Assembly (NCBI GenBank): GCA_951813085.1
Contig: OX638348.1
Coordinates: 2,799,627 to 2,863,626 of the forward strand
DNA from: an uncultured Opitutaceae bacterium
GTDB lineage: Bacteria > Verrucomicrobiota > Verrucomicrobiia > Opitutales > Opitutaceae
DNA: 64,000 nt
Direction: 5' to 3'
Shown: one piece after another, positions 26,301 through 35,676 of the stretch
Numbering within the stretch: the stretch's first letter is position 1
Layout of the letters: each line of letters begins with the position of its first letter
Notes under the pieces: generated by a model
Told to the model about the DNA's origin: nothing
Database searches by the model: none
Seen by the model: the letters and a program-made list of their open reading frames with translations, nothing else
Translations under genes and position numbers: made by a program

Positions 26301-29300
26301 TCAAATACCGCCGACTGGCTTGAACTTAGCAGACGAACCCGAGGGTGCCGCAATTTCGACGCTCACGCCCAATTCGCCGCGCTTCGCCGGGTCGATTAAC
26401 AGGACCAACTCCCGGCGACCTTTTGAGAAATCGATCGAACCCGCGGGATCGGCTACGCGCTCGCCATCGAGCCAAAGCTCAACGCCTTTCCAAGAATTCG
26501 CTTTCAATACTACGGTTCCCGCTACTTGCGTCTCCACAATCCCACGCGCCAGAACGGGCCCGCCTAAATCCAAGTCGGCGAAGGGCAATTCGCCGCTTAC
26601 GAGGCTGTACGCAGTCGTCCAGGGAGCATCATCTCCTAATTGAATGCCTCCCTCAGCGCTAAGAATCCCCCATTTCCGAATGACCGGACGCTCATCGTTG
26701 GCGTATGGCCCCGGTTGCCCAAGGACCGACAAGAACTTGGAGAGATCGAGAAACTCCTGCCGGCTGTTCAGCTGGTCCGCCAGTCCCGCCGGCATCAGCG
26801 ACGGCATCTCTCTCTTAGAGCGAATCTTAGCGACAGGCAGCGACACTTCCTGGGCGGTGACCGAGTCGAGGATAATCACTTCCTTCTCGTCTTGGTAAGT
26901 GATGACGCCCATCCGCATGGTGTCGTCCGACAAAGTGAAAAGCTGATTCTCAAAGTGCTCCGCAATCGAAGCATTGGGCTCGAGAATAGACTCCACCACG
27001 TAGCCGGTTCCCGCAGCCGTGCCTACTGCCACTAGGTTCGGACCTGTCGTCGGACCGACCGAGCCGATCCCATGACAGCTTATACAGGCCAGAGCGCTGC
27101 GCCGAAAAATCGTTTCCCCTCGAGAAGGATCGCCCAAGCGCTCCACGTCGGAGACCAGCGCCGCCCGATCCTCTTCCATCAGAGCGATGCTGAGCGAATC
27201 CGAATGACTGTCGCTAAAAAGCGTTCGCAAACTCTTCGGAAGTTGTCCGGTCTGTCTGTGATAACTGGATACGCTTCGTTTCACCTCAGGATGAATGGCG
27301 ACATTATTCAGCGCCGTCGCCAAGGCCGCATCGCCTCGCCTCATCCGCGTAAATTCCGTAACCAAGCCCACTGGATCGGCATTGAGCGGAGCCTCCGTCA
27401 GGACGGAAGCGACACTCGACTTAGCCGCTTCAACATCTCCGGCCACCAGCCCCGAAACCGCATGGTAGCGAGTTTCGATATCGCCGATTTTCGCCAGGGA
27501 TTTGAGGGCATTCACGTATTCCGTCTTTCGGAGCTTTCCTAACGCAATCGCCGCTGCTCTCCTCACCTCCGGAGCGCGGTCCTCATTGCGCAGAATACCC
27601 AGTAAATCGGGCCCTGCTGGAACGAATTCCCAGGCTCCAAAACTAGCTGCCACACTCGAGGCTACTCGATCACTCGGATTCGATAGGGCGGGAATAAGCG
27701 TAGCGAAACTGCGCGGAGTCTCCTGGTTCGAGCGTTCGCCCACCTGCCTCAGGCCATCGAGCAATCCCACTGCCGTCGACTCAGACTGTACTGCGTTCTT
27801 CCCTACAGCGTTGACGACCAAGCGAATGAGCTTAGCGCTCGGCGTCGCCACAAACTGCTTTCTAACCGCGTCGATTTCCCTCGCTTCCGGGCTCGTCTCG
27901 CCAATCAGAGCGGTCATTCGCTTATCCACGCCAATTCCAGCGAAGCTTTCCGCAAAGTCGCGATGGCTCGGGTCTGCGAACTGCAAGCTACCCTTCTCCA
28001 ATTTCGGTACCCAACGCGCTTCGAGCGCCTTCAATGTAGAGGGAATCGTAGCGTTAATGTACCGGTCTTTCTCATGATCCAGAACCTGAAGGGCCGCCGG
28101 AATCGCTTCCGCCTTCGGAATGTAGCCTGCAGACAGTACCGCCTCCATGCGAGTTCTTGGGAAAGGATCGTTTGCAAGAGAAGCAATCATCCCGACCGGA
28201 TCCGATAGTTCATCCTGCCAATAGCGAACGATGCGGGCGCCCGCCGAACGAGCGTGGCCGTTTTCCGATGCCAGCACCCGCTCGAGGATCGTCTCGCTCA
28301 CGCGCTCTACATTCTGGCACGCCCACATGGCCTCGACCAAATTCGCTTCATACGTTTCGGCGCTTGTATCCAAATTTTTCACCCAAGACTCGACCGCCTT
28401 GAGCACAGCATCGGGATCGCGCTCGCTCAGCTCTTTGCGCGCCTGGTGACGCGTCCACGTCTCAGGGCTGCTCAAATGGTCTACGAGCTCGGGTATTGAA
28501 ATTCCCACCAAGGTCGGCTTCTCCGCCAAAGGTCGGTCCTTGTAGACGATCCGCCAGATTCGGCCATGATCATGATCCCGGCGCGGATCGCGAAAATCGT
28601 GTTGGGCGTGATTGATAATCGAGTTGTACCAATCCGCAACGTAGACTGCCCCGTCCGGTCCGATCTTGACATCAACTGGGCGGAAATTCGGATGCTTCGA
28701 TTGGATGAGCGGTTCAAGAACATTGGCGCTGAACCCGGCTCCATCATCGATGAACTCGTAGCGCACCACCGCCCGGCTCTTAAACCGGCCCGTCAAGAGC
28801 TGGCCTTGGAGTTCGTCAGGCAGGTGCGTACCGGTGACGATGTCTCCCCCACACTGCTTTTCCGTGGAGATCAGTGGCGGAATACGGGAAGGTTCCATGG
28901 AAGCTCCAGTACCGGGTGTCAGGTACATGATTCGCGGGTTATTCACCATGAATGACTGTCCCCATTGATCGAATACGTGTCCCCAGGGATTGCCGCCCGT
29001 TCCGCGGCAGAACATTCTCAGCTCCTGCGTGCGCGGATTAAATTGGTATACGCCACCGTTGAAATTGCGCACCATACCGTATTGAGTCTCGACTTGGGTG
29101 TGGAGGAAAATCCCTTCCTGAAAGTAGATCCAGCCGCCCGGTCCGCGCCGCCAAGCGCTGATCGAATGGTGATTGTCCTCAATGCCGAATCCGGTCAAAG
29201 CCAGTTGCTTGACGTCCGCCACGTCGTCGCCGTCCGTGTCCTTGAGAAACAAGACATCCGGCGATTGGGCAACATAGCACCCGCCATTGGCCAGTTCAAT

Positions 29301-29690
29301 ACCGGTCGGCAAGTAGAGCCCATCGGCAAAAATAGTCGACTTGTCGGCGACCCCGTCGTTGTCCGTATCCTCGAGAATGGTGATCTTATCGTTAGCTACA
29401 TCCCCCGGCTTGATTTGGGGATAGGCCCAGGAGCAGGCGACCCAAAGGCGACCGCGGGAATCCCAGACCATATGGATCGGGTTGGCCAGCATCGGGTTCG
29501 ACGCAAAGAGGTTCGCCTCGTAGCCTGGCAGCAACTCGAAGTTCTCCAACTGGGAGGCCGGATCGTGATTGCTCATCAAGTCGAGATCGGCCCCTTTGAG
29601 ATTGGCAACCTTGATCCCATCCGCCTGCTGAGCCAGGACGGCGTTCGATATGAACGCGAGAAACGATAACAATATAAGAAATGTTTTCAT
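26301..29690 (-). CDS. PVC-type haem-binding CxxCH protein (membrane-bound dehydrogenase-like)
   Basis: The 1,129-residue exported protein starts with a signal peptide (MKTFLILLSFLAFISNAVLA). The N-terminal half is a beta-propeller of the putative membrane-bound dehydrogenase type, with FELLPGYEANLFASNPML, VYVADWYNSIINHAQHD and DPRRDHDHGRIWRI. The middle is HEAT-like (SNPSDRVASSVAASFG, RAAAIALGKLRK). A cytochrome-c-like domain of the Pirellula/Verrucomicrobium type has haem motif CISCH near residues 868-872. A beta-sandwich tail follows (WKGVELWLDGERV). The family is abundant in Planctomycetota and Verrucomicrobiota and thought to link carbohydrate oxidation to electron transfer. It is the third gene of the operon ThuA - SGNH - haem protein (4-base gap). 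Confidence 0.9.
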   Translation of the reverse strand: MKTFLILLSFLAFISNAVLAQQADGIKVANLKGADLDLMSNHDPASQLENFELLPGYEANLFASNPMLANPIHMVWDSRGRLWVACSWAYPQIKPGDVANDKITILEDTDNDGVADKSTIFADGLYLPTGIELANGGCYVAQSPDVLFLKDTDGDDVADVKQLALTGFGIEDNHHSISAWRRGPGGWIYFQEGIFLHTQVETQYGMVRNFNGGVYQFNPRTQELRMFCRGTGGNPWGHVFDQWGQSFMVNNPRIMYLTPGTGASMEPSRIPPLISTEKQCGGDIVTGTHLPDELQGQLLTGRFKSRAVVRYEFIDDGAGFSANVLEPLIQSKHPNFRPVDVKIGPDGAVYVADWYNSIINHAQHDFRDPRRDHDHGRIWRIVYKDRPLAEKPTLVGISIPELVDHLSSPETWTRHQARKELSERDPDAVLKAVESWVKNLDTSAETYEANLVEAMWACQNVERVSETILERVLASENGHARSAGARIVRYWQDELSDPVGMIASLANDPFPRTRMEAVLSAGYIPKAEAIPAALQVLDHEKDRYINATIPSTLKALEARWVPKLEKGSLQFADPSHRDFAESFAGIGVDKRMTALIGETSPEAREIDAVRKQFVATPSAKLIRLVVNAVGKNAVQSESTAVGLLDGLRQVGERSNQETPRSFATLIPALSNPSDRVASSVAASFGAWEFVPAGPDLLGILRNEDRAPEVRRAAAIALGKLRKTEYVNALKSLAKIGDIETRYHAVSGLVAGDVEAAKSSVASVLTEAPLNADPVGLVTEFTRMRRGDAALATALNNVAIHPEVKRSVSSYHRQTGQLPKSLRTLFSDSHSDSLSIALMEEDRAALVSDVERLGDPSRGETIFRRSALACISCHGIGSVGPTTGPNLVAVGTAAGTGYVVESILEPNASIAEHFENQLFTLSDDTMRMGVITYQDEKEVIILDSVTAQEVSLPVAKIRSKREMPSLMPAGLADQLNSRQEFLDLSKFLSVLGQPGPYANDERPVIRKWGILSAEGGIQLGDDAPWTTAYSLVSGELPFADLDLGGPVLARGIVETQVAGTVVLKANSWKGVELWLDGERVADPAGSIDFSKGRRELVLLIDPAKRGELGVSVEIAAPSGSSAKFKPVGGI

Positions 29691-29694
29691 GAAA

Positions 29695-30948
29695 TTAGTT
29701 CGTATCCAGAATTAAACGCCATTCTCGGGACTTAGGATGAGCGCCGCGATCGAGCGCCGCTTCCTTTTGTTCGGAAATTTCTTTGAATTCGATGATTTCC
29801 GCCGGCAAGGCGCGACCGCTGGGCGAATGCCTCCGTTCTCCGACAATGTGCACTTGATTGAGCGCCTTCCAGCTGTAGATAAACTGCAAGTTCTTGTCGT
29901 TGACCGCCGCTCGAAACGCCTCCGCCTCGCGATGAGCCGGGGTCCGATCGATTGCCACACCTCGGGCCCATTCCTCGTGGGTCGCGGAAACTACTTTCTC
30001 TCCGTCTATTACCAGCGAATAGCTGCCGCGATCGAGATTTGTCACCTTCATCGTGTCGCGCAGCTCGGACAAGCGGTTGGAAGCATTCGTATCCACCGGA
30101 GCCGGTAAAGAAGGAAGAGTCGTCTCCAACACAGTGAAATTCAGTTCACCTCGAGTTGACGCGATCGGCGAGATTTCCAGTCCATTCGCCTTCGTTTTTC
30201 CGGATTTCGCATCGACCGCGAATTCCCAGGAGCGATTGAGGAAGGCGTTCTCGTTTCCGACCAAACGATCGTAGAGGATGTGGGCCACGGCCCAATAACC
30301 GTATTCATTAAGATGGATACCGTTAGTTGTCAGTGGAATTCCTTGCCGATCTTTTGATAGGGCGAGCGTTGGCGTGAAGAGATCGATAAAAGGCAGGTGT
30401 TCTTCCGCAGCCACCGATTCCATCGCTCGCATGTAGGACCGCAGGTCCCTATTTCGTGTGGGAGCGTTCGGCGTATGCTCCCCGAGTTGTTCATAGGCTA
30501 TGGGGGAGACAAGAATCAGCCTGGCATCCGACGCTCCGTTGTACGACATGCCACGATGGGAGGCGATGAAGGCTTTCAAGTCGGTCTTGAAATCCGCGAT
30601 TCCCGCTTTCCCTTCGAACGATTCGCCCATACCGAAGCAGGCGATGATGACATCGGCCCGGTAGTCTCTCAATGTCGACTCCTCGGTGGGGAAATTCGTC
30701 GGCCGATCTCGGATTGAAAGGGTGTCGCCCGCCCAGCCGAGATTCCGCATCGAAACGGGCATTTCCGGCCAGTGCTGCAAAAGGAGCGTTTCCAAATAGC
30801 CATTGGTCCGCAACTGATCCGCAAAAGTATTGCCCACAACCGCGATCCGGTCACCCGATTCGATCATCGGCCCATGACCATCGTGGGCCTCAGCCCCGAG
30901 GCTGCAGGCCACCGCGAGCGATAGCGTGCATATAGTTCGTGTATCCAT
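29695..30948 (-). CDS. SGNH/GDSL-like exported protein lacking the canonical serine
   Basis: The 417-residue protein has a signal peptide and an SGNH-like fold: IAVVGNTFADQL in block I, MRNLGWAGDTL in block II, ACFGMGESFEG in block III, and TTNGIHLNEYGY in block V. In block I the catalytic serine position of GDS reads asparagine (GNT), and in block V the usual Asp before xxHL is asparagine. To my knowledge this variant is typical of the planctomycete/verrucomicrobial subfamily beside PVC haem proteins, so it is not fresh decay. Activity as an esterase is doubtful. It starts 6 bases after the ThuA gene and ends 4 bases before the haem protein. Confidence 0.78.
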   Translation of the reverse strand: MDTRTICTLSLAVACSLGAEAHDGHGPMIESGDRIAVVGNTFADQLRTNGYLETLLLQHWPEMPVSMRNLGWAGDTLSIRDRPTNFPTEESTLRDYRADVIIACFGMGESFEGKAGIADFKTDLKAFIASHRGMSYNGASDARLILVSPIAYEQLGEHTPNAPTRNRDLRSYMRAMESVAAEEHLPFIDLFTPTLALSKDRQGIPLTTNGIHLNEYGYWAVAHILYDRLVGNENAFLNRSWEFAVDAKSGKTKANGLEISPIASTRGELNFTVLETTLPSLPAPVDTNASNRLSELRDTMKVTNLDRGSYSLVIDGEKVVSATHEEWARGVAIDRTPAHREAEAFRAAVNDKNLQFIYSWKALNQVHIVGERRHSPSGRALPAEIIEFKEISEQKEAALDRGAHPKSREWRLILDTN

Positions 30949-30954
30949 AGTTTC

Positions 30955-31821
30955 CTACTTGTCCGCTCGCTTTATATTCCAAGTGCTAATTTTATCATCA
31001 GCGCTCGGCAGCAGTTTCTCCACTGCCCAGCACACGCCGTTCACCAGCATACGGGTGAAGGATTCCTCCCCGAAATCGCCCGGGTGCCCAAGAGTTGAGC
31101 CAAGGATTTTGCCGCCCCATTCGTTTTCCCACTCCCAAAGGACGATGTCCGCTTCGCTCTCGTTCACCAAGGTCGTGCCGAAGGTCCGTTGCAGCAGACG
31201 CATTTTGCCATTGCCCGTACCCGTGACGAGGGCGACGCAGCCGGGCTCCAAGCGCGTGAGATAGAGGGTGCCCAGCGAAACCCAATCAGCTGAATCCACA
31301 TGGGTCATGACCGGATGCTTCATCCGCTGCGGCACCACGCTGATCTGGGTGACTCCCTGCTGGTGCACAATATAGGGCGTACCCAGAACGCGGCGACCGA
31401 ATCCTTCGTTCCATTCGTAGCGAGGGTGGTCCTTCGGGTATTTGAACGAGTGATTCGCGGTCCTCAGACCGATCACCGGCTTCCCCGCTTTTATATAGCG
31501 CTCGATCGGAGCCCATTCTTCATCGGGCAGCTTGAGGAAACGCATAAAGAAAATGGCGACATCCGCGTCATCCAAGGCCTCGATGCCGGGCAGGACATTC
31601 TCGGTTTTCTTTTCCGGATCGCCCTCGCCCATGACCACCGTCGTTCGGAGGCCGAATCGCTCCAGCTCTTTGGCGAACACCGGCAGAGTCAGTTCAGGTG
31701 AATAGTGAAGGGTCCCCGCGACAAGAACCACATGCGGCGCTTCATCATCCGCGAATGCTCGATGCCCCATGGAAAACACAAGGCTGACAAGGAATAGAAA
31801 GAGGGGTAAGCGTGTTTTCAT
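30955..31821 (-). CDS. ThuA-domain protein (exported)
   Basis: The start at 31821 gives a signal peptide (MKTRLPLFLFLVSLVFS) and 288 residues. The ThuA/glutamine-amidotransferase-like fold shows HVVLVAGTLHYSPE, DVAIFFMRFLKLPDEEW, KPVIGLRTANHSFKYP and VHQQGVTQISVVP. ThuA-like proteins are linked to trehalose/trehalulose use in rhizobia and are common beside oxidoreductases in PVC bacteria; the exact reaction is not settled. It is the first gene of a tight three-gene operon with the SGNH protein and the PVC haem protein. The repeat element at 31915 lies just upstream, near its promoter region. Confidence 0.87.
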   Translation of the reverse strand: MKTRLPLFLFLVSLVFSMGHRAFADDEAPHVVLVAGTLHYSPELTLPVFAKELERFGLRTTVVMGEGDPEKKTENVLPGIEALDDADVAIFFMRFLKLPDEEWAPIERYIKAGKPVIGLRTANHSFKYPKDHPRYEWNEGFGRRVLGTPYIVHQQGVTQISVVPQRMKHPVMTHVDSADWVSLGTLYLTRLEPGCVALVTGTGNGKMRLLQRTFGTTLVNESEADIVLWEWENEWGGKILGSTLGHPGDFGEESFTRMLVNGVCWAVEKLLPSADDKISTWNIKRADK

Positions 31822-31914
31822 ATTGGGGAATTTTAAGTTGGGGAGACTGTTGGAAAGATTACTAAAAGCCAAGAACGCTTGGACAGAAATTGACCGCCTA
31901 GGCAGTAGATTTTA

Positions 31915-32339
31915 TTAACAGGATACGGCCAAGGCGGGAGCAGGATGGCCTCGCTTTCGCGGGGCCAGCAGGATTGATCGAACGAGACTGTTAAGAACAT
32001 TGTATTTGTTGGAGACTCAGATGGGTGAATTATCCAGAAATTGATATTGCCTTATTCGTAATTAAACCTGCTCCCGCTTCAGCGGGATCCCTGTTAATTA
32101 ATTTCTTTAGATATATGGTCGCTAACTGAATCATTGTTTCGATCAGTCGGCGGCTGGGCAGGATTAGACGGAAGCATTGTTTTTAGGTTTTCAAACATCG
32201 CTCACTGCGATCGCTAGTTCCCTCTCCCGACAAGCGGGTTCAGGAAATGGGTTTCAGCGAAGCTGAAAATAGGTTCGAACTACGGATCTCATCAGGTAGC
32301 CCTGCAAGGGCATCATGCGAGCGCAGCGAATCCTGTTAA
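31915..32339. repeat. TTAACAGGAT element, copy B (425 bp)
   Basis: It is bounded by exact inverted ends, TTAACAGGAT (31915-31924) and ATCCTGTTAA (32330-32339). Internal modules match copy A in the same order: GGCGGGAGCAGGATG, GAACATTGTATTTGTTGGAG, CTGCTCCCGCTTCAGCGGGA, ACATCGCTCACTGCGATCGC, TTTCAGCGAAGCTGAAA, and GTAGCCCTGCAAGGGCATCATGCGAGCG. It fills most of the gap between the ThuA gene start and the second sulfatase stop, and has no coding capacity. Confidence 0.8.
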
Positions 32340-32361
32340 AAATATTCTTCGTCGTGGTTTC

Positions 32362-33753
32362 CTACTCTTCGCGCAGGGAGGAAAACACGTCCCCGGTGGG
32401 CTTGGCGGGGAGCGTCGCTTTCCAATCCTCAAGAAGTTTCTGCAGCTGCGCGACAACTTCAGGCCTTTCTTTTCGATAATCCGTTTCCTCGTAAGGATCC
32501 GCTGCGATGTCATACAATTCAAGATGGCTGGAATCCTCGTTGGAAACGAGCTTCCAGTTCTCGTGAACGACCGCGTAGGCGACCCAGTGGTCCGGCCGGG
32601 CGTTTGCTGGTGGCCAGGAAGCGCCCATCTTCCAGAAAAGCGGCTTGTTTCGCTGCGGGTAGGGTTTTCCTTTCAAGGTGGCGAATTGGCTCAGCCCATC
32701 AGGCGTGTATCCCTTTGGCAATGACACACCCGCGATTTCGCAAAACGTCGGCAGCAGATCGACCGCGGACATCAAGGATTGGCTGTCCACTTTTCCTGCG
32801 GCGATTTCCCCTGGCCAGCGAGCGATGAACGGGACGCCGATGCCTCCTTCAAATAGTGCCGCCTTGTATCCTTTTCGGCCACCAGTAACGCCTTTCGCGG
32901 CGGCGATATTATATCCCGCTCCGGTTGCCGTATCATGCATAAGGCCGAGATCCGTATTCCGGGAGTCTCTCGCAGGGCCATTGTCAGAGCTGAATATGAC
33001 CAACGTATTCTCGCTGATCTCCAAGCGATCCAAGGCATCCAGTATCTCGCCTATGCGATCATCGGCATGCGACAACACAGAGGCGTAGATATTGTCTTCT
33101 TCGGGCAAGTCTCGAAAGCGCCAGCGGTATTTCGGAACCGTATGGAACGGCGTATGCGGCTCATGAAGCCATACGTTAAGGAAGAACGGCTTATCCGCTT
33201 TATGGCTCTTCTCGATAAATGCCACCGCAAGCTCCGAATCCTCGTGAACGGGCATCTGTTCCCCGGCGCAATTAAAGGCTCCGTATTCGTCGTACCCATA
33301 CTCGCTAGGCAATGGCGAATCCGGGATCATGTTGTTGGCAAGGTGCCATTTTCCGAAATGGGCAGTCGCGTAGCCGCCCTTTTGCAGCATTCGCGGCAAA
33401 AGCGGCGCATCCCGGCTGAGCCAGTCCGGCATATTGCGCTTCGCATTGCTGGGGACCCAAGCGAAGTGGCCATCGATATTGTATCGAGCGGGAAAATGCC
33501 CGGTCATCACCGCGGTACGACTGGGTGAGCACACGCCGCTCGCCACCGTGAACCGATGGAAGTCTGTTCCCTCCGTCGCCAGCCGATCGACATGCGGCGT
33601 TTTCACATACGGGTGACCATGGCAGCTGAGGTCCCCCCAGCCCCAGTCATCCGCGAAGATGAAGACAATGTTGGGTCGGTCAGCGCCGTGGAGCGAAGAA
33701 ACAACGCAAAGGAAGACAGCTATGGCGAAAATTCTTGGGGAAAACTTCTTCAT
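32362..33753 (-). CDS. S1 sulfatase (exported) 2
   Basis: The start at 33753 gives the signal peptide MKKFSPRIFAIAVFLCVVSS and 463 residues. Visible motifs are NIVFIFADDWGWGDLSCHG, the formylglycine motif CSPSR with Cys75, AHFGKWHLANN, WLHEPHTPFH, and FSSDNGPARDSRN. The protein is a complete type I sulfatase; subfamily and substrate cannot be read. The sulfatase at 34000 lies upstream on the same strand with a 246-base gap in which I see nothing else. A TTAACAGGAT element ends 22 bases after its stop. Confidence 0.93.
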   Translation of the reverse strand: MKKFSPRIFAIAVFLCVVSSLHGADRPNIVFIFADDWGWGDLSCHGHPYVKTPHVDRLATEGTDFHRFTVASGVCSPSRTAVMTGHFPARYNIDGHFAWVPSNAKRNMPDWLSRDAPLLPRMLQKGGYATAHFGKWHLANNMIPDSPLPSEYGYDEYGAFNCAGEQMPVHEDSELAVAFIEKSHKADKPFFLNVWLHEPHTPFHTVPKYRWRFRDLPEEDNIYASVLSHADDRIGEILDALDRLEISENTLVIFSSDNGPARDSRNTDLGLMHDTATGAGYNIAAAKGVTGGRKGYKAALFEGGIGVPFIARWPGEIAAGKVDSQSLMSAVDLLPTFCEIAGVSLPKGYTPDGLSQFATLKGKPYPQRNKPLFWKMGASWPPANARPDHWVAYAVVHENWKLVSNEDSSHLELYDIAADPYEETDYRKERPEVVAQLQKLLEDWKATLPAKPTGDVFSSLREE

Positions 33754-33999
33754 GAGCAATTTCTCGTAATTCGCTAGCATACATCTTTCTCGCGATTAGC
33801 AAATCCCTTAAATACAGGATGCTCAAGCCGAGCGGATTCAGCTTCATCGCTGCAATTCGTTCGCCTATTCTCTTCTCGTCATCGTTTTCTGCAGATCCCG
33901 ATCGGGCAAGACTTGGTTCGAGCCACTGCCTTCGCTCCCACAGCCAATGTACATCTGTACGGCATTTGCTATCATTAATATTTGCCGACGTAATTTCGA

Positions 34000-35472
34000 T
34001 TACGGCCTCCAAGGCTCAGGACCGCCCTCTTTTTGCTGGAGGAACTTTGCGTCTACGTCTTTGTACCATGCGTGGAGGCGGGCCCGCATCTCCGTCACTT
34101 TCCTAGGATACTGCGCGGCAAGATCGTTTTGCTCGCTGATGTCGTCTTTTAAATTGTACAGATGGACCCGGCCATCCTCGTAGCGCTCGATCAACTTGAA
34201 GTCGCCTTCCCGGACCGCGCCTCCTGGAATCCCTCCTTGATTGCTGTAGTGAGGATAATGCCAATACAAAGACTCGCGATCCAGGGCATCCCCTTCCAAG
34301 ACGGTCCGCAAATCCAACCCATCAATCTCGTGATCGATCGCGGCGTCCGCAGCAGCCGCTAGCGTAGGATAAAGGTCGATCGAGCAAATCGGCGCATCGC
34401 TGACGCTCCCCGGTTGGGTGACTCCCGGATAGCGGACGAGCCAGGGTTCACGGATGCCGCCTTCATACAACCAGCCTTTGCCGCCGCGCAGCGGCAAGTT
34501 GCTGGTGGGGAGTCCTTCCGAAGTGGAAAGCCCGCCGTTGTCCGAGGTAAAGACGATGATCGTGTTGTCCGCGACTCCCGAGTCCTCAAGCTGCTGCAGC
34601 ACCTTGCCGACCGCTTCGTCCATGGCTTCTACCATGGCGGCGTAGACAGCGTGCTTTTGCAGGACGCGAACGCGACGTTCCTTGTCCCCGAAAATTTGCT
34701 CTTCAGTCGCGAATTCCGCGCCTAAAATCTCGGCTGCCCTTGCTTCGTATTTGGCGACCAAATCCGGGCGGCCCATGAGCGGCGTGTGCACTGAGTAGAA
34801 GGAGAGGTAGGCAAAGAATGGGCCGTCTTTGTTCTCGTCAATGAACTGAGCGGTGTCTCGGGCGAGCCGGTCCGGCAGGTGGTCGCCCTCCGGGCTTTCC
34901 ACTTCCATTTGCGGGTTCTCGAAGGGCGAAAAGTATTTGTTTCCTGTATACGGGCCACCGCGCGTGTGGCCGCCAATATTGATATCGAAGCCGCGGTTTT
35001 GCGGGTAGTACTCCTCGGATTCGCCGAGGTGCCACTTACCTGCGAAGAAAGTACTGTATCCCTCCGCCTTCAATAGCTGGGCGACGGTCACTTCGTCCAA
35101 AGGCATATTATCGGCGAGCGGAGCGGGATCGAACGTTCCGCTGCGCTTGCCAGAAAAGAAATTGGTAGCGTCTACACGGGTTGGATACTTACCGGTCATG
35201 AGGGCGTACCGCGTCGGCGAGCAAACCGGATTGGCGGCGTAACCGTCAGTGAAGCGCATACCCGAATTCGCCAGCCCATCGATGTGAGGCGTTTCATAGA
35301 AGGAGTCTGGGTTGTTGGCCCCGATGTCCATGTAACCCAAATCATCGACGAGAAAGACGAGAATGTTGGGTCGTTTCGTTTCAGCGGGGGAGCAGCCGAC
35401 TTGAAATCCGACCACGGCCAGCAAGCTGACCAGGACCGCCCAATGAGTGATTTTCTTTTTTAGTGAACGCAC
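34000..35472 (-). CDS. S1 sulfatase, predicted lipoprotein 3
   Basis: The 490-residue protein has a lipoprotein-type signal with Cys27 (LLAVVGFQVGC), so it is probably membrane-anchored. Sulfatase motifs are ILVFLVDDLGYMDIGANN, the formylglycine motif CSPTR with Cys84, FAGKWHLGES, LSFYSVHTPLMGRPD, and FTSDNGGLSTSEG. The tail LYNLKDDISEQNDLAAQYP is typical of the family. The upstream gap (35473-35676) contains only a solitary repeat end. The gene probably belongs with the sulfatase at 32362 and the PQQ protein at 35677. Confidence 0.93.
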   Translation of the reverse strand: MRSLKKKITHWAVLVSLLAVVGFQVGCSPAETKRPNILVFLVDDLGYMDIGANNPDSFYETPHIDGLANSGMRFTDGYAANPVCSPTRYALMTGKYPTRVDATNFFSGKRSGTFDPAPLADNMPLDEVTVAQLLKAEGYSTFFAGKWHLGESEEYYPQNRGFDINIGGHTRGGPYTGNKYFSPFENPQMEVESPEGDHLPDRLARDTAQFIDENKDGPFFAYLSFYSVHTPLMGRPDLVAKYEARAAEILGAEFATEEQIFGDKERRVRVLQKHAVYAAMVEAMDEAVGKVLQQLEDSGVADNTIIVFTSDNGGLSTSEGLPTSNLPLRGGKGWLYEGGIREPWLVRYPGVTQPGSVSDAPICSIDLYPTLAAAADAAIDHEIDGLDLRTVLEGDALDRESLYWHYPHYSNQGGIPGGAVREGDFKLIERYEDGRVHLYNLKDDISEQNDLAAQYPRKVTEMRARLHAWYKDVDAKFLQQKEGGPEPWRP

Positions 35473-35596
35473 CTTGAGAATCTCACTTCAATCGCCCGAT
35501 TTTCCAAGGAGAATCCAGCAAGGTCTCTCGATTTATAGGAATACCAGACCGTTTATAAGCGACAACCGACATTCCGTTAATTACTGGCTGCCGCGC

Positions 35597-35606
35597 ATCC
35601 TGTTAA
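35597..35606. repeat. Solitary right end of a TTAACAGGAT element
   Basis: ATCCTGTTAA preceded by GCCGCGC matches the right terminus of the full elements (CGCAGCGAATCCTGTTAA in copy B). No left end lies near. It could be a remnant of an excised or decayed copy, or chance. Confidence 0.3.
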
Positions 35607-35676
35607 ACAGTATCTTCAGGATTGATCGCTTGAATTCTTGTCAGAATACAATCTCTACTGGTCAACGATTATCGTT

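Noticed and set aside
28965-29669. Open frame of 234 codons antisense to the PVC haem protein
   Set aside because: Lies wholly within a clearly coding gene and shows no family pattern.
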